From assembly GCF_028583425.1 (NCBI RefSeq), contig NC_072793.1, positions 59,215,028-59,279,027 of the forward strand: DNA of 64,000 nt, read 5' to 3'. This stretch comes from Eublepharis macularius. Taxonomy: Eukaryota > Chordata > Lepidosauria > Squamata > Eublepharidae. Position 1 is the stretch's first letter. Every line of letters begins with the position of its first letter. Below the pieces are notes generated by a model. That model saw nothing but the letters and a program-made list of their open reading frames with translations. It was not told where the DNA came from and ran no database searches. Positions 53,740 to 64,000 of the stretch are shown in pieces. A program made the translations under genes and the position numbers.

Positions 53740-54165
53740 AACCTCTCATGATCTTTAAATACAATATTTCAGACATGAATGGAGGGACTACTTGCTCATT
53801 TTTGCCTTCTATATTTCATAGCTTGGGCTCACTTCGCCCTGCTCTAAGACATTTCCTGTACTTAATTTATAAGAAACGCTGGATAATTAAAGAGCCTAGT
53901 TTGCTCTTAAAGGGACCTGTACATCTCACAAGAAAGGAGAGAAATCTATTTCCTGATTTAACCCATTGGGGGCTTTAGTGTTTAATCTGAAGATCCATTC
54001 TGCAGAATATTACAAACAATTTTTTTTAATATTGAGACAACCCCTGCTAAATCTCAAGAGTAAATGTATGGCTGAAAATCAGATACCAAATTCACAGAGA
54101 GAAACAAGGTTGCTCACTACTTAGTTTGGTTGGTCATAATAAAAGTTATTACACTGTTATTGTTC
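53740..54165 (-). mobile_element. Decayed PLE C-terminal fragment (relative of the 16.8-kb element)
   Basis: The minus strand at about 54003-53938 encodes EWIFRLNTKAPNGLNQEIDF. This is the conserved end of the GIY-YIG module (compare AQWIVRLNSLAPHGLNHEVD at 17.3 kb), followed by SPF and a stop. The following UTR holds the CCCTTTAAG stretch also present after the 16.8-kb frame. Upstream sequence is too decayed to read. Confidence 0.7.
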
Positions 54166-54169
54166 TTGA

Positions 54170-54410
54170 ATTCATATTTTAGTACACCAGCATAGCAACC
54201 CAAAACTTTGTGAGGGCTGCCAAGTGGTCTTCCTCACAAAACTGGACTGTGGGGAGGGGGGGCAGTATTCAAGTGTGAGCGGTCCTGGAGTGATGATTTC
54301 ACTTCCAGAAGTGGCACCATTGTGCAAGGTTGTGTAGGCCCCAACCCCTCAGAGGTGGGGCCATGCAGCTGGGGGTTGGTGTCCAGCAACACTGTCCTCG
54401 TGTTTAACCC
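54170..54410. other. Spacer before family A copy 3
   Basis: No gene recognised. Part of it may belong to the repeat. Confidence 0.4.
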
Positions 54411-54414
54411 CCCC

Positions 54415-55310
54415 CCCCAGCTCTGCAGCAGAAGGCACTGTCCTCAGGCTCTGCAGCACTGCTTCTGTCAGTATCTCAGGTGCAGGTGCCTCTACAGAGC
54501 CCCAGGCCACATTCACCATTGAGACAGCAGCAACCAATGCCCAGGCACAACTCTGGACAACAGCCTCCAGCCACCTAGCTGACTCACCCTTCCTCCTGCA
54601 GTTGCCCAGGCAGCTCAACCTCAGCCAGGCCCACAGGAGATTGTTGGCAGCATGAGCCAGGTAAGTACAGGCTCTAAGTTGTCAAAGGAACCACGAGAGG
54701 CTTCAGAAGCAGCAGGGGCAAGCCAGAGAAACAGAGCAAATGCCCCGCACTGGGCTGGGGTGGAATGGGTGGGGCCAGGAGACTGCAGAGTCTACCGAGC
54801 CCTCCCATCAGATAGGCTGGGAGAAGGGCCACTCAGAGAGGCTGGATGGGGACTGGGAGAAGACTGAGGGAGGTGGGGCAAGGGGAATCCTTTAAAGGCA
54901 GGTTCCAGTGAAGGCCAAGGAGAAATTGCTGGGAGAGGCAGCTGGAGTGTGCTGTCACTCCCAGGGTAGGAGAAGGAACAAGGTGGTGCAACCTCCTTCC
55001 CTGCCTATCTGAGGCTATAGGACACCTGCCTGGGGAAATGGCAGGATGGCAGACAGTCAGGTGGGGGGTGCTGGTGAGGAAGGAGCCTCACCGTCAGCAG
55101 TGGGGAGCCAGCCTGGCCAGCCCAGCTCTCCTGGGGATGTGCTGCTCAATTGGGAACTGAGAGGTGGCGGTGCTATGCAAGCAGCAGCAGTCCATGTCTA
55201 AGCCATTCCCACCTGTTCTGTGGTGACAAGTTGGCCAGCTTCCTTGCTGCGCTGTTCCCTCCCCTTCCTGGCCAGCTCAGCTCTCCTGTTGCTCAACTGC
55301 AACTGACTAG
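54415..55310 (+). repeat. Unclassified GC-rich repeat, family A (copy 3, longest)
   Basis: Matches 1.81-2.45 kb over about 670 bp and runs on to about 55310 with further GC-rich sequence (AGTGGGGAGCCAGCCTGGCC, CAGCTCTCCTG twice). Unlike copy 1 it keeps no frame longer than about 90 codons. Confidence 0.6.
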
Positions 55311-55427
55311 CATGTAGGCAGAAATGGAAAAAAATGTCATCATATATCTGGTTCTATATTCCACAGTTCAGAACTATCATGGCCTGATGATTAGAATCAT
55401 TCCTTCTTGTAAAGATAGTTTCAAGTA

Positions 55428-55625
55428 GTTAGCCATGTTGGTCTGCAGGAGAACAGTGGGATTTGAGTCCAGTGGCACATTAGAGACTAACAAGGTTTTC
55501 AGGGTATAAGTTTCAAGAGTCAAAGCTCCCTTCTTCAGATACAGGAAATTTCATCTCAAATAGTTTAAATCTTGAAAATCTTGTTGGTCTCTAAGGTACC
55601 ACTAGATTCAAATCTTGCTGTCCTC
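55428..55625. mobile_element. PLE 3' tails in inverted head-to-head pair (copy 5)
   Basis: A minus-strand tail (TTAGCCATGTTGGTCTGCAG to TCAAAGCTCCCTTCTTCAGA) is followed after about 25 bp by a plus-strand piece (CTTGAAAATCTTGTTGGTCT, CTAAGGTACCACTAGATTC). The arrangement is the same as at 49.1-49.5 kb. Confidence 0.7.
55503..55548 (-). ncRNA. Hammerhead-like motif in PLE tail copy 5
   Basis: On the minus strand: GTAT (helix I), CTGAAGA, an extra A, GGGAG-loop-CTCTT (stem II with G-T pairs), GAAA, CTT, then ATAC pairing with GTAT. The helix I sequence differs from the GCAT/ATGC of copy 2, yet pairing is kept. Confidence 0.5.
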
Positions 55626-55920
55626 CTTGTGATAAATTGATAATAATATTTGAAAGCAGAAAAGTAACAGTGAAGTGAAAAAGTAACATAAATCTCGCCT
55701 TCCAACATCTATCTTGCTTACAATTCTGGCTGAAACATGAATGTGAGCGATAGTTAGGGGAACAGGGCTGCCAATCCTCCCAGTATGGCAGAAGGCCCCT
55801 TGCTAGCAGCCCTAGTCCCCTCCACTTTTCTGAGTGGCAGCAGGAGAAAAATGTTTAAAAGGTGGCATCATTTGTGCTACTACATCACTTCTGGGGAAAA
55901 TCCAGAAGTCTCATAGTGGC
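55626..55920. other. Spacer
   Basis: A decayed TGACATCACTTCTGG-type motif lies near 55880. No gene seen. Confidence 0.4.
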
Positions 55921-55924
55921 ACTT

Positions 55925-56118
55925 TAGGGTTGCCAGCTCTTGGTTGGAAATGCCTGGAGATTTGGGGATGGAGGAGGGTGGGGTTTGGAGAGGGCAGGGA
56001 TCTCAGCAGGGTATATTGCCATGAAGTCCACTCTTTGAAGCAGCCATTTTTTCCAGGGGAACTGATCTCTGAAGTCTGGAGATCAGTTATCATTCTGGGA
56101 CATCTCCAAGCCCCACCC
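55925..56118 (+). mobile_element. TGGCAACC-type non-autonomous element (copy 4)
   Basis: AGGGTTGCCAGCTCTTGG, GGAGATTTGGGGATGGAGG, GAACTGATCTCTGAAGTCTG and ATCTCCAAGCCCCACCC follow the family order in forward orientation. The right terminus (TGGCAACCCT) is lost. Confidence 0.7.
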
Positions 56119-59100
56119 TGAGATGAGTAACATTTGTTAACTTTGTATTTGGAAGCACTATCAGTATTTCATTCTGATAGTGCAGGATGAAAACGGACTG
56201 ACACTTTATGAAAAATTAGGAAAGTGTCTCTTTGTGAAAGCAGCTGCTGAAAAGTCACTGCTAGCTTCTTCTTTTTTCAATATGTAACACTGTCAAGAAC
56301 ACAGTTGTGTCAGAAAAAGATTTTTAGAGATACAGGCTTTGAATGAACAGCAAAATTTGTGTTCTGTGAGAGAGGAAGAACAAATCTCCCCAAGGGGTTT
56401 AATCAGTAAAGCTAGTTCTACATTACAAGCCATTTTCCAATGGATTTTCAATATTATGGTAATGCATCCTGGGATGAGATCTTCCCCTCAGAGGCATATT
56501 TGCACAGAATGACAGTTAGCTTTTTCTGCCTGTAAGATATAAGAATCTCAGCTGCAGATACTTCATCTGAATATCTTTGCAGACTCTCTGTCACCTTCAG
56601 CTGCCACTCATCTCTTGCTTTCTCTTTTGCTTAGCATCTAAGGGCTTATTCATTCATGGAGCCTGTAACCATCATGCTTTTCTAGTTAGCCTGTAATAAT
56701 TAAACCAACAGTGACACAGGCTCAAATTGCTATGTAAATTACATCAGACATGCTTGCTATTCAGGGGCTAGCAGCCTTTTCCATACAAGTTTGAGTAGTA
56801 GAATTCTATCAAATTCCATTTTTTAAAATGTTAGCTGCAGGAGAGGGTGATTTTGAGCGGAGAAGTGATAGAGCGAGGAGGTTTTGAACCTCTAAGGGAG
56901 GGGAGGCTGCTGGGAAGATTATTTGGAGCAGAAAAATGATGGGCAGCAAGAGTTAAGAGCACCTGTTTGTCTGTTCAAAATGGTTCTCTGCTGAAGCTGT
57001 TTTTCTTTTGTAAACAGTTAGAGGGACTGTGTTGGTATATGCCATCCGTCCCTAAGTTTTAGGACAAAGGTATTATTCTCTGCCAATAGCTGATACCTGC
57101 TGATATCCGTCGTACAAGATACCAGCAGTTTCAGCCCAAAGTCCTGTGGTATCTTACGAAATTATCTGGTTTCTTGCAGAATTAACCTTAATGTGCACAG
57201 GTCTTCAGAAGAATAAAGATGACTGGCATAGTCCATTCATTTGCCAAAGAAGGCTGTTGCTTATTGCCAACTTCATGCCATTACAGTCAGATTGGATTTC
57301 CTCATTTGGGTTTCCTCAGGGATCTGGTGTTTTGCATTATCAGATCCCCTACTGTACATTCCATCAAGCTATACTGGCCCCTTACTTATCTGCACAGTAA
57401 ATGATGTCATTAGCAGGGCCAGCATGAGCTTATTTGGTACATTATTGTCTTATGTAACTCCCTCCCAGATCTGGTTTAGAAATGTTGCTAAACTGGAAAT
57501 TTCTCATTCCCTTAATCTCTCTATAGAACCATTTATTGACTTTTCAGTGCTACAGATGAACATACCTTCCTTGAATATGTCTTCAAAGGTTTTCTTCATA
57601 ATACTTTCTGAATTTGGTTATATCTATACTAACTTCTACTAATGAGCCAATTCTATGAAATTCTGCACAGTTGCAGTAACTCATAAAATTGGATGGTAGC
57701 ATCCTCCTAAAAAAAAACCACCCAAAGAGGAGCAATGTTCTTGAATAAACTGACCTAATGTCAACTGTCCCTTCAGTTTCTGATTTGTTTACAAGAAAGA
57801 CCAACCCATTAATATGGAAAGAAGAGCCACTGAGGCATCAGCATCCTCCCTAAATAACACTGAACAATATGCACTCTTACTCTACTCTCTCTCTGACAGC
57901 AATTGCACAGTTTGTTCTGCAGGGCAGCCATAGCTCTATAACTGATGGGCCATTTATGGCCCTCTGGGTCTGGAAAAAGAAACACTTAACATCAGTTCAC
58001 TCCAATTATTCTGCAGCTGTGGAATATCTAACACTCCATTTTCTGTTACCATACCAGACAAATGATATTTCAGCACAGATTTATCTACTCCCACAGTGTC
58101 CTTCTGCTTTGCAATGACTATTCATTATCAACATTAGCAATACCAGCCAGGATACAGCAGTTCTGGAAACTGTTGTTCCCTCCTCCCCTATGATAAGCCA
58201 AACAAAGGAAGCTCTCGCTTCTGTCCCAACTTGCACGCTGGTCAGAAATTCCCAGCCTAGTCTGGAACCTAGCCTGGAGACTTACCATGAATTGTGTGCA
58301 AGAACGGTAAAGCTGCTATATTGGGAAGGCCTGATATAAGTAAATTCTAGGTAGGAATCTGACCTTCAGTATTTGCCTGAACAATAGAGCAGCACCCTTT
58401 AGCTTGCTGCCCTTCAGGGCCTAGCCTCTTTTTTCAACGGGGACTCTGGGCTTGAGAACACGTTCTCCTATACAGAGGTTGTCATAGTTGTCTACAGAGC
58501 TAGTTTGGCTCTCAACATTTGGATATGGCTTCTCAATGACAGCTAAACTGCATTTAACACAGTTGGCTGTCAATAACTGAATTCCTACTTATCTTAATAT
58601 TCTTAAAGGGTATGACAACCAGCTACATTAAGTAATAAGCATTGTTATTGTTAATAATTGTCTTTTTTCTCTTTTATTATTACTAATCCAATGAGTAGAA
58701 ATAGGTTTGAATTCTGCATGCGTGCTTCAATTGGAAAAATATATACTAAACAGGCTTAATAATTACTCTAATCACTATTTTAATATTTATAAAGGTTATG
58801 ATTTTTGTACTCTATCTTTTAATAATCCTTGTAGCAAACAGTTATATAGTTGTCCTGCTTGTCTGCTTTTTATCCCCTTTTTTCTGTATTCCATTTTTAT
58901 TTTAATAAAATAAAAAAAACTGATTCCTTTCTGGCCTTTTTGCAGCTCACTTGCTACCTATCGAAGTCTATTGTGCTCATACAATACATTGAATGATCAT
59001 CAGTCATTATTGTTGTTAATGGTCTCCTGTACTGCATATATGTTTATACAGGTGCGGTTTACACAGAAATGTTTCAATTGCACTTCACAGTTTTTTAAAA

Positions 59101-60020
59101 CCCTTCCTCACCACCCTGAGGCAAAATAACACTTTACTCATAGGTGTCCATGTTAAGGAAGAAAAAAAAACTTTACAAGGTAAATGTTATATGCACTCTG
59201 TAAACACCCAGAGATTAAACTAAAACTGCCTTTTAGTAACTGCCTTTAGACTAAAGGCTGCAGATCGAGTTTTTCTGTCCAGTTTGCCATGTTAGGAGAA
59301 TACCGATTGTGTTAATGTGCCATCAGGATCTGCATGTAATCAATGAAGTCTCAGGTAATGTCCTAGATGCTAATTTCCCATCAGGTAGGATGCGAGGAGT
59401 ACAAGATGGTTTAAAGTAAGAACTTGGTCTTCTGTTTGAGGAGATTTTGATTGTTTTTCTTTTTTGCAGAGGGAAGGGGGGAGCAGAGAACTAGGAAAGA
59501 TATGGGAAGAAAACTTCAATGAACAAGGCCAGGAATGGCTGGGAAAGAGATCTAAAGATGGCCTGAAACAGAAATCTGGGAATTGTAAGATAATTTTGCC
59601 TCCTTTTAAGTTCACCATTATAGCAGTTAAGTTGTAGATACAGTAAGAGAGGACTGTGTTTATTATTTTATTTTCCCTCTGCTAAATTTCTTCTCAACTA
59701 TATGCATTTTATTTTTTACTACAAATACAAGGAGGCTTTTTTCTTTTCTCTAGGAAAAGTAATCTCTCTGTAATCTACAGTAATCTATCTGCACTCCTAT
59801 GAAGGTGGTCCATGTTTGTCAAAGAACAAAGACTAGCGAGGGAGATGCCTGCCTCTTAATTATCTTAATAAGTGTGATTTTCAAGGCTTCCCCTATATCA
59901 TCCACATAATTTGGAATAAGTGTCCATTTCTTTCTTTGAAGAAGAGTCTTATAAAACAGAGTTCAGACACAGATGACTAGACAAAGCTTTAATTCTTCAA
60001 CTGCTTTTGTGTGTGTTTTT
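56119..60020. other. Long unique-looking stretch, no gene seen
   Basis: About 3.9 kb. The 133-codon plus frame at 57241-57642 shows no domain. A GFPQGSG string near 57305 recalls a reverse-transcriptase motif but lacks neighbours, so it was not accepted. Nothing else recognisable. Confidence 0.45.
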
Positions 60021-60023
60021 TTG

Positions 60024-60130
60024 TTTGTTGTTTGTTTGTAGTCCACATTTCTCGCTGAGATCCAAGGCAGATTACAACAGTGTATTTTAAATACAATATA
60101 ATCAACAGCTAGGACAGTGAAAAGGAATCC
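60024..60130 (-). mobile_element. LINE-like 3' tail remnant
   Basis: AGTCCACATTTCTCGCTGAGA and CCAAGGCAGATTACAACAGTG look like an inverted L2/CR1-type 3' tail, with a (TTTG)n run at 60018-60040. Family uncertain. Confidence 0.4.
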
Positions 60131-60144
60131 TATATATGTTGAGG

Positions 60145-60310
60145 GTGGGATGGAATAACCCTGGAGACTAGCATCTGGGAGACCTAAGTTTAAATCCCTC
60201 TCTGTCACTGAAGCTCATTGGGCGATCTTGAACCAGTCACTCTCTCACAGCCAACCTTGTTCTTGTTTTGAGGATGGAGAAGAAGAGATTGGTGTTGTAA
60301 GCCAGGTAAG
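60145..60310 (+). mobile_element. tRNA-derived SINE fragment
   Basis: GGGAGACCTAAGTTTAAATCC (degenerate B box) is followed by TCACTGAAGCTCATTGGGCG, ATCTTGAACCAGTCACTCTC and GAGGATGGAGAAGAAGAG. This is the order of the SINE body at 28.6 kb. Confidence 0.6.
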
Positions 60311-62865
60311 CCCCAGACTTACCAGGTAGGCCAAGTTACAGCCTGTGGGGTGGCGAGGGGGTGCAGAGGCTAGGCAGCTTCCATCTACTTCTCCTGGTGG
60401 CCTGGGCCTGACCCTGCAGCTTTAAATTCAAAATCCCAGGCTGGCTGGGAGCCAGACCTGGGGAGGCACAGTCTTCCCTCAGGTCCAGTGGCCATGTAGA
60501 TCTTGGGCTGCCGGCTCTGCCCCTCCTCACTGCCTGGCTCTTTTGCCACATTTTGCCACATAAATTCCCATTTTGCCACATATAATAATCTACCAGCTGT
60601 GACTGATACTTCATACACTGATGAAGGGGCTGTAGTCTGCAAAAGATTAAGAAATAACAGAAAAGTCATTTTGAAAGTGCCATTTTAACAGAAATGTAAA
60701 TTCCCCTGACCTGGCACCAAAAATATAAGGCAGTAACCAAACAAAAATGCTTAAATAATATGTGGCATCCTCTTTCATCTTGGCTCTCTAGCTATTCAGG
60801 ATAGAACACACTGGTTAATGGAGGGCAACCCAAATTGTTTATGGGGCCATTTCACCTTCATTCTGCTTGGCTGTTTAGAAACATGAAACATTTGTGGTTT
60901 TCCTAAAATTCACAGACAGGACAGAGTATAAAGATGTTGGCACATAACATGACTGTCCTGGATTCCAAACAATTCGTGTATAAGGAGAACCAGAGATCAA
61001 TTACTTACCAAAAGCCAGGCCCAAGCATGCTGCTAACTGCAGCAGCCAAAGCCACTAGTCTCAGCCAGAGCAGAAAAAAACAGAATAGCATCGCTTGTGC
61101 CATGTTTTCCTTTGGTATATACATGAAAAGCCCAATTATGCCCCGGTCTCCGGTACAGCCAAGGCTATGCAGAAGAACAGGACAACAGCATTCTCTAAGC
61201 CTGCTTTGGAAAACTGTTGCCAGCAGCCACTCACTCTCAGCAGTGGGTAAGATTGTTAATACCACTAAGCAAGGGAATCAAGGAGAGGCTTAGTCAACCC
61301 TTGTCCTCCTCGCCTCAGCAGTGACACTGCTTAAGAGCAGCTGTTGCCTCTAAAGTATTGAAGAAGAAGAACTGAGAACATTACGGGCCTCTTCCTCTTT
61401 ACAGCACTAGCATAGGGAAAGACTGGACCATGAAGGTGAGGGATCCTCAATGCAGCACAGTATTAACCCCCACCCGAATTTGTAACTTCGAAGCACAGAA
61501 GATAATGAAGTCAGTTCATTATAAAACAGAAATTCAATTGTCTTATCCTCAGCTAATATTTCAAATGAAACAATCAGTGCGATGGCTAGTGTGTTTATAC
61601 AGGAACACTAATTTAGTTTTTGACAGCATCAGCAAACTATCCTGTTTTGCAACAACATACTGACATTGTAAGAAATCTTTCTCTTTGAGCTCAGTGGCTA
61701 TGCATTCCATCCTCCAAATGGGATCACATATCTCATTTTTCATTTTAAAAAGTAGTACTGCAATTTCTTTCTCCAGCAATAATTCTACCCTGTCTCTTCC
61801 ATTATGTGAAATGATCTATAACACAACTGAGTATGAGATCAGAGCTTGCTGGAGATGTCCTTAAAGGGCTACGGTTCAGCTCTCATTTTTGTGTTTACCA
61901 AAAACTCATGCCTTTGCTTTAGAGGCAAAGAGGAATAAGGCACTTAGGCCCAAGGTAGGATGCTGGACATGTAGCAGGGGGAAATCAGGCAAGCGGGAGG
62001 CCAGTAGTCTGGCAGGATAAAAACAGTCATAGTGACAAGCTTCCCATATCTAGATAAGGTGTATTAGTCATAGGTATCTTATTGTCCTCTTGGGATCATC
62101 TGACCTCAGACAAGGAAGATTATGGTTAATGTCCCCTGTTGGAACTGCTTGTGGGTCCTCCTCTGATTAAGTAACCCGGAAGTGCAGGACACACCTGTCC
62201 TTCAAGACTTTGTTTCAAGCCCCACAAACCCTAAGAGTATGGACAAAATCAAACATGGGGTGCAATGAGTTAACATAATCAACTGGTTGGGACATCTTTC
62301 TCACACAAGAGTGTCATCAGCCTATGTCAACTGGAAAACGCAAAAATAGTTGGTGGGTCTCACACTATTCCTTGTGTTATAAGAACGGTTCAGTATTTCA
62401 ATCTATTTGCCTATCATCTCATTTTCCTGGGAATCTAGAAGATAGCATCTGGTATGTGAAGAGCACCTTCCCCCTTCTAATTAAGCAGCCTGAAGATAAG
62501 GTGAGATTGGTTGGCATGTCTGTTCATCACAGAGGAGAACAACAGGAACAGATGGGAAGGCTGAGTAGGTTTTTTAACTTCAACAAGAGCAAATATTGAT
62601 CTTGCATGTTACATAAAGACATTGCCCCTTTGAAGTCGGAAACCAGGAAAATCGGGCAAAACAGAGGAAAAAATAAGGTCTGAACACCTGAGATCAAAGT
62701 TCCTAGCTTCTCTAAAATGTAATATGGAGCTCTTTAACCAATGACATACAGCTTGCTTCCGATTCTCATTCTCCACCTATTCCCATAAAAAAAATAAAAA
62801 GTCATGTTGGTTCTAAACTAAGGCATGGATTCCATGGAGGAATTCCATGGGCAGAAGAGGGTGAT
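60311..62865. other. Unique-looking sequence
   Basis: No gene seen. TTTTGCCACAT occurs three times within 45 bp at about 60540-60580. The stretch 62030-62330 has short repeats of uncertain origin. Confidence 0.45.
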
Positions 62866-62871
62866 TTCCTC

Positions 62872-63090
62872 TAGGGCTGTCATCTCTGGGTTGGGAAATT
62901 CTTGGGAGTTTGCAGATGGAGCATTGGACTGGCAGTGTTTCGGAAGGGGAAATACCTCAGTGGGTTCAATGCCACAGAATCCACCCTCCAAAGCTATCAT
63001 TTTCTCCAGGGGAACTGATCACTGTATTCTGGAGATCAGTTATAATTCTTGAGAGATTTCTAGGCATCACCTGGAGGCTGGCAACCCTAC
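62872..63090 (+). mobile_element. TGGCAACC-type non-autonomous element (copy 5)
   Basis: It begins TAGGGCTGTCATCTCTGGG and ends ACCTGGAGGCTGGCAACCCTA, so both inverted termini are present. CAGGGGAACTGATCACTG and TGGAGATCAGTTATAATTC lie in the middle. Confidence 0.75.
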
Positions 63091-64000
63091 CAACTCCCCT
63101 ACTCAATTGCAGACCTTCGTATCCTTCTCATAATGTTTCTGGAGACGACCCATCCCCTAGGAGCTACATTCCAGGGGGACATCTGGGCTGCAGCAGGAAG
63201 CAAGGATGTTGCAATCTCCAGATGGAAATCTCTTTGTTCATAGGATTCAGTCTTAATGCTGTATGAGTATTTTAGTAACACCACTTAGATATTTCATATA
63301 AGCTTTGTTAATAAAGCAACATGCATATCTGCTACCACCCAGTGACTATGCTGGTGGCTAGGAAGCATTTTGAATGCAATCAAAGCAAGAGTCCCAACAC
63401 AGTAGAAAATGTCTTGCTTTATCAGCAAAGCCCTTGTGCTAATTAAAATTTCAGTTCAACATCACTTACACTGAATAAAGGCTATCATCTTTGTTACCAG
63501 CCCCAAAAGAATGCAAATTCAATGCCTGATAAGAAAGCAATGTCACAGAGAAGTTTTATGCTTGGTCTTAGACTTTTAGCAAATGCTGTACTTTTATTGA
63601 CTGAAAAGAGAATGAAAAAGAACATTTCACAAGAACCACAGCTTGCCCAGCAGCATTCTACAAGCCTGACAGCAAAGTGGAGAAGAAGAGCAGCTGCCAA
63701 ACATGGGTAGGCAAGCCACTGGGAGCGAGCATAGCTGCCAATGTTTTAACTCTGAGGGAGGTGTTAATGGAACACCTGAGGAATGGGCTTCAGCAACCCA
63801 TAAGTAAATTGTGTTCCTATTGAATGTCAGTGCTTCCAAGCTGCAGTATGCAAAGTTAATTCATTATGCAAGCTGGCGGAGAAAAGCACATTGAAATAGG
63901 AAACAGTCATGCATATAAAAAAGCAGAAAGATTTAATTTGCCGAAACAGTATTTAATTTGTGTAAGTTAAAATGTATGCTCATGTCAGAAAAAAGTGATA
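63091..64000. other. Unique-looking sequence to the window end
   Basis: No gene, RNA or repeat family recognised. Confidence 0.5.

Noticed and set aside
57241..57642. GFPQGSG string resembling a reverse-transcriptase motif
   Set aside because: None of the neighbouring motifs (catalytic Asp-Asp, fingers) can be found, and the frame is broken soon after.

Overview
This is vertebrate nuclear DNA, almost certainly from a squamate reptile (lizard or snake). The evidence is its repeat content: two tRNA-derived Sauria-type SINEs ending in ACCTTT-like tails, SINEs built from a 5S rRNA head, a Bov-B (RTE) LINE end, L2, CR1 and L1 LINE fragments, several lineages of Penelope-like elements (PLEs) with GIY-YIG endonuclease domains, non-autonomous hAT elements and dense families of palindromic MITEs. 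A gecko-like lizard is plausible from the overall look of the repeats, but I cannot prove the species.

I find no host protein-coding gene, rRNA gene or functional tRNA gene. All open frames are short. The ones with recognisable protein similarity belong to retroelements, and several others are by-products of simple repeats or palindromes. The window reads as a gene desert or a large intron.

Layout. 1-3.2 kb: PLE GIY-YIG fragment (minus) running off the left edge, L2 tail, a TGGCAACC-type MITE, CR1 remnant, an unclassified GC-rich repeat (family A) and an L2 tail. 3.2-13.2 kb: mostly unique, AT-rich sequence with a duplicated-inverted repeat at 5.45-5.86 kb and four short foldback copies. 13.47-14.46 kb: solo LTR with a 4-bp target duplication. 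16.1-18.1 kb: L2 (minus) next to a PLE (plus) that keeps a complete GIY-YIG frame. 18.5-19.7 kb: two copies of one hAT-type palindromic MITE, each with a perfect 8-bp target duplication. 21.8-22.3 kb: L2 reverse-transcriptase fragment. 23.65-25.66 kb: a PLE inserted as a head-to-head inverted dimer between 13-bp target duplications. 26.2-27.0 and 29.9-31.1 kb: two hAT elements with related TIRs and 8-bp duplications. 32.6-33.7 kb: L1 ORF2 3' part (minus), split by a 212-bp, nearly perfect, extremely CpG-rich palindrome. 37.3-38.8 kb: PLE tail, SINE and a second solo LTR. 40.9-42.0 kb: LINE C-terminus and a hAT 3' end with 76-bp tandem repeats. 43.3 kb: PLE tail. 45.1-47.3 kb: two Sauria SINEs, an uninterrupted (AATAC)21 tract, tRNA SINE pieces and a PLE tail. 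48.2-51.2 kb: family A (minus), a PLE tail pair with a 5S SINE nested inside, a second 5S SINE, Bov-B pieces and CR1. 51.7-56.1 kb: LTR-like sequence with tandem repeats, PLE fragment, family A, PLE tail pair and a MITE. 56.1-64 kb: mostly unique sequence with a SINE and one MITE.

The most interesting signal is in the PLE 3' tails. At several loci, from at least two sequence families, the tail holds a hammerhead-ribozyme-like core: CUGANGA, a hairpin, GAAA, a self-complementary dinucleotide step and a UH cleavage position. The short helix I flanking the core changes sequence between loci yet stays paired (CCU/AGG, GCAU/AUGC, GUAU/AUAC). Hammerheads are known in PLEs from other animals. Here the covariation can be read directly, along with a constant extra nucleotide between the core and stem II. 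A second theme is that PLE sequence in this window repeatedly sits as head-to-head inverted pairs.
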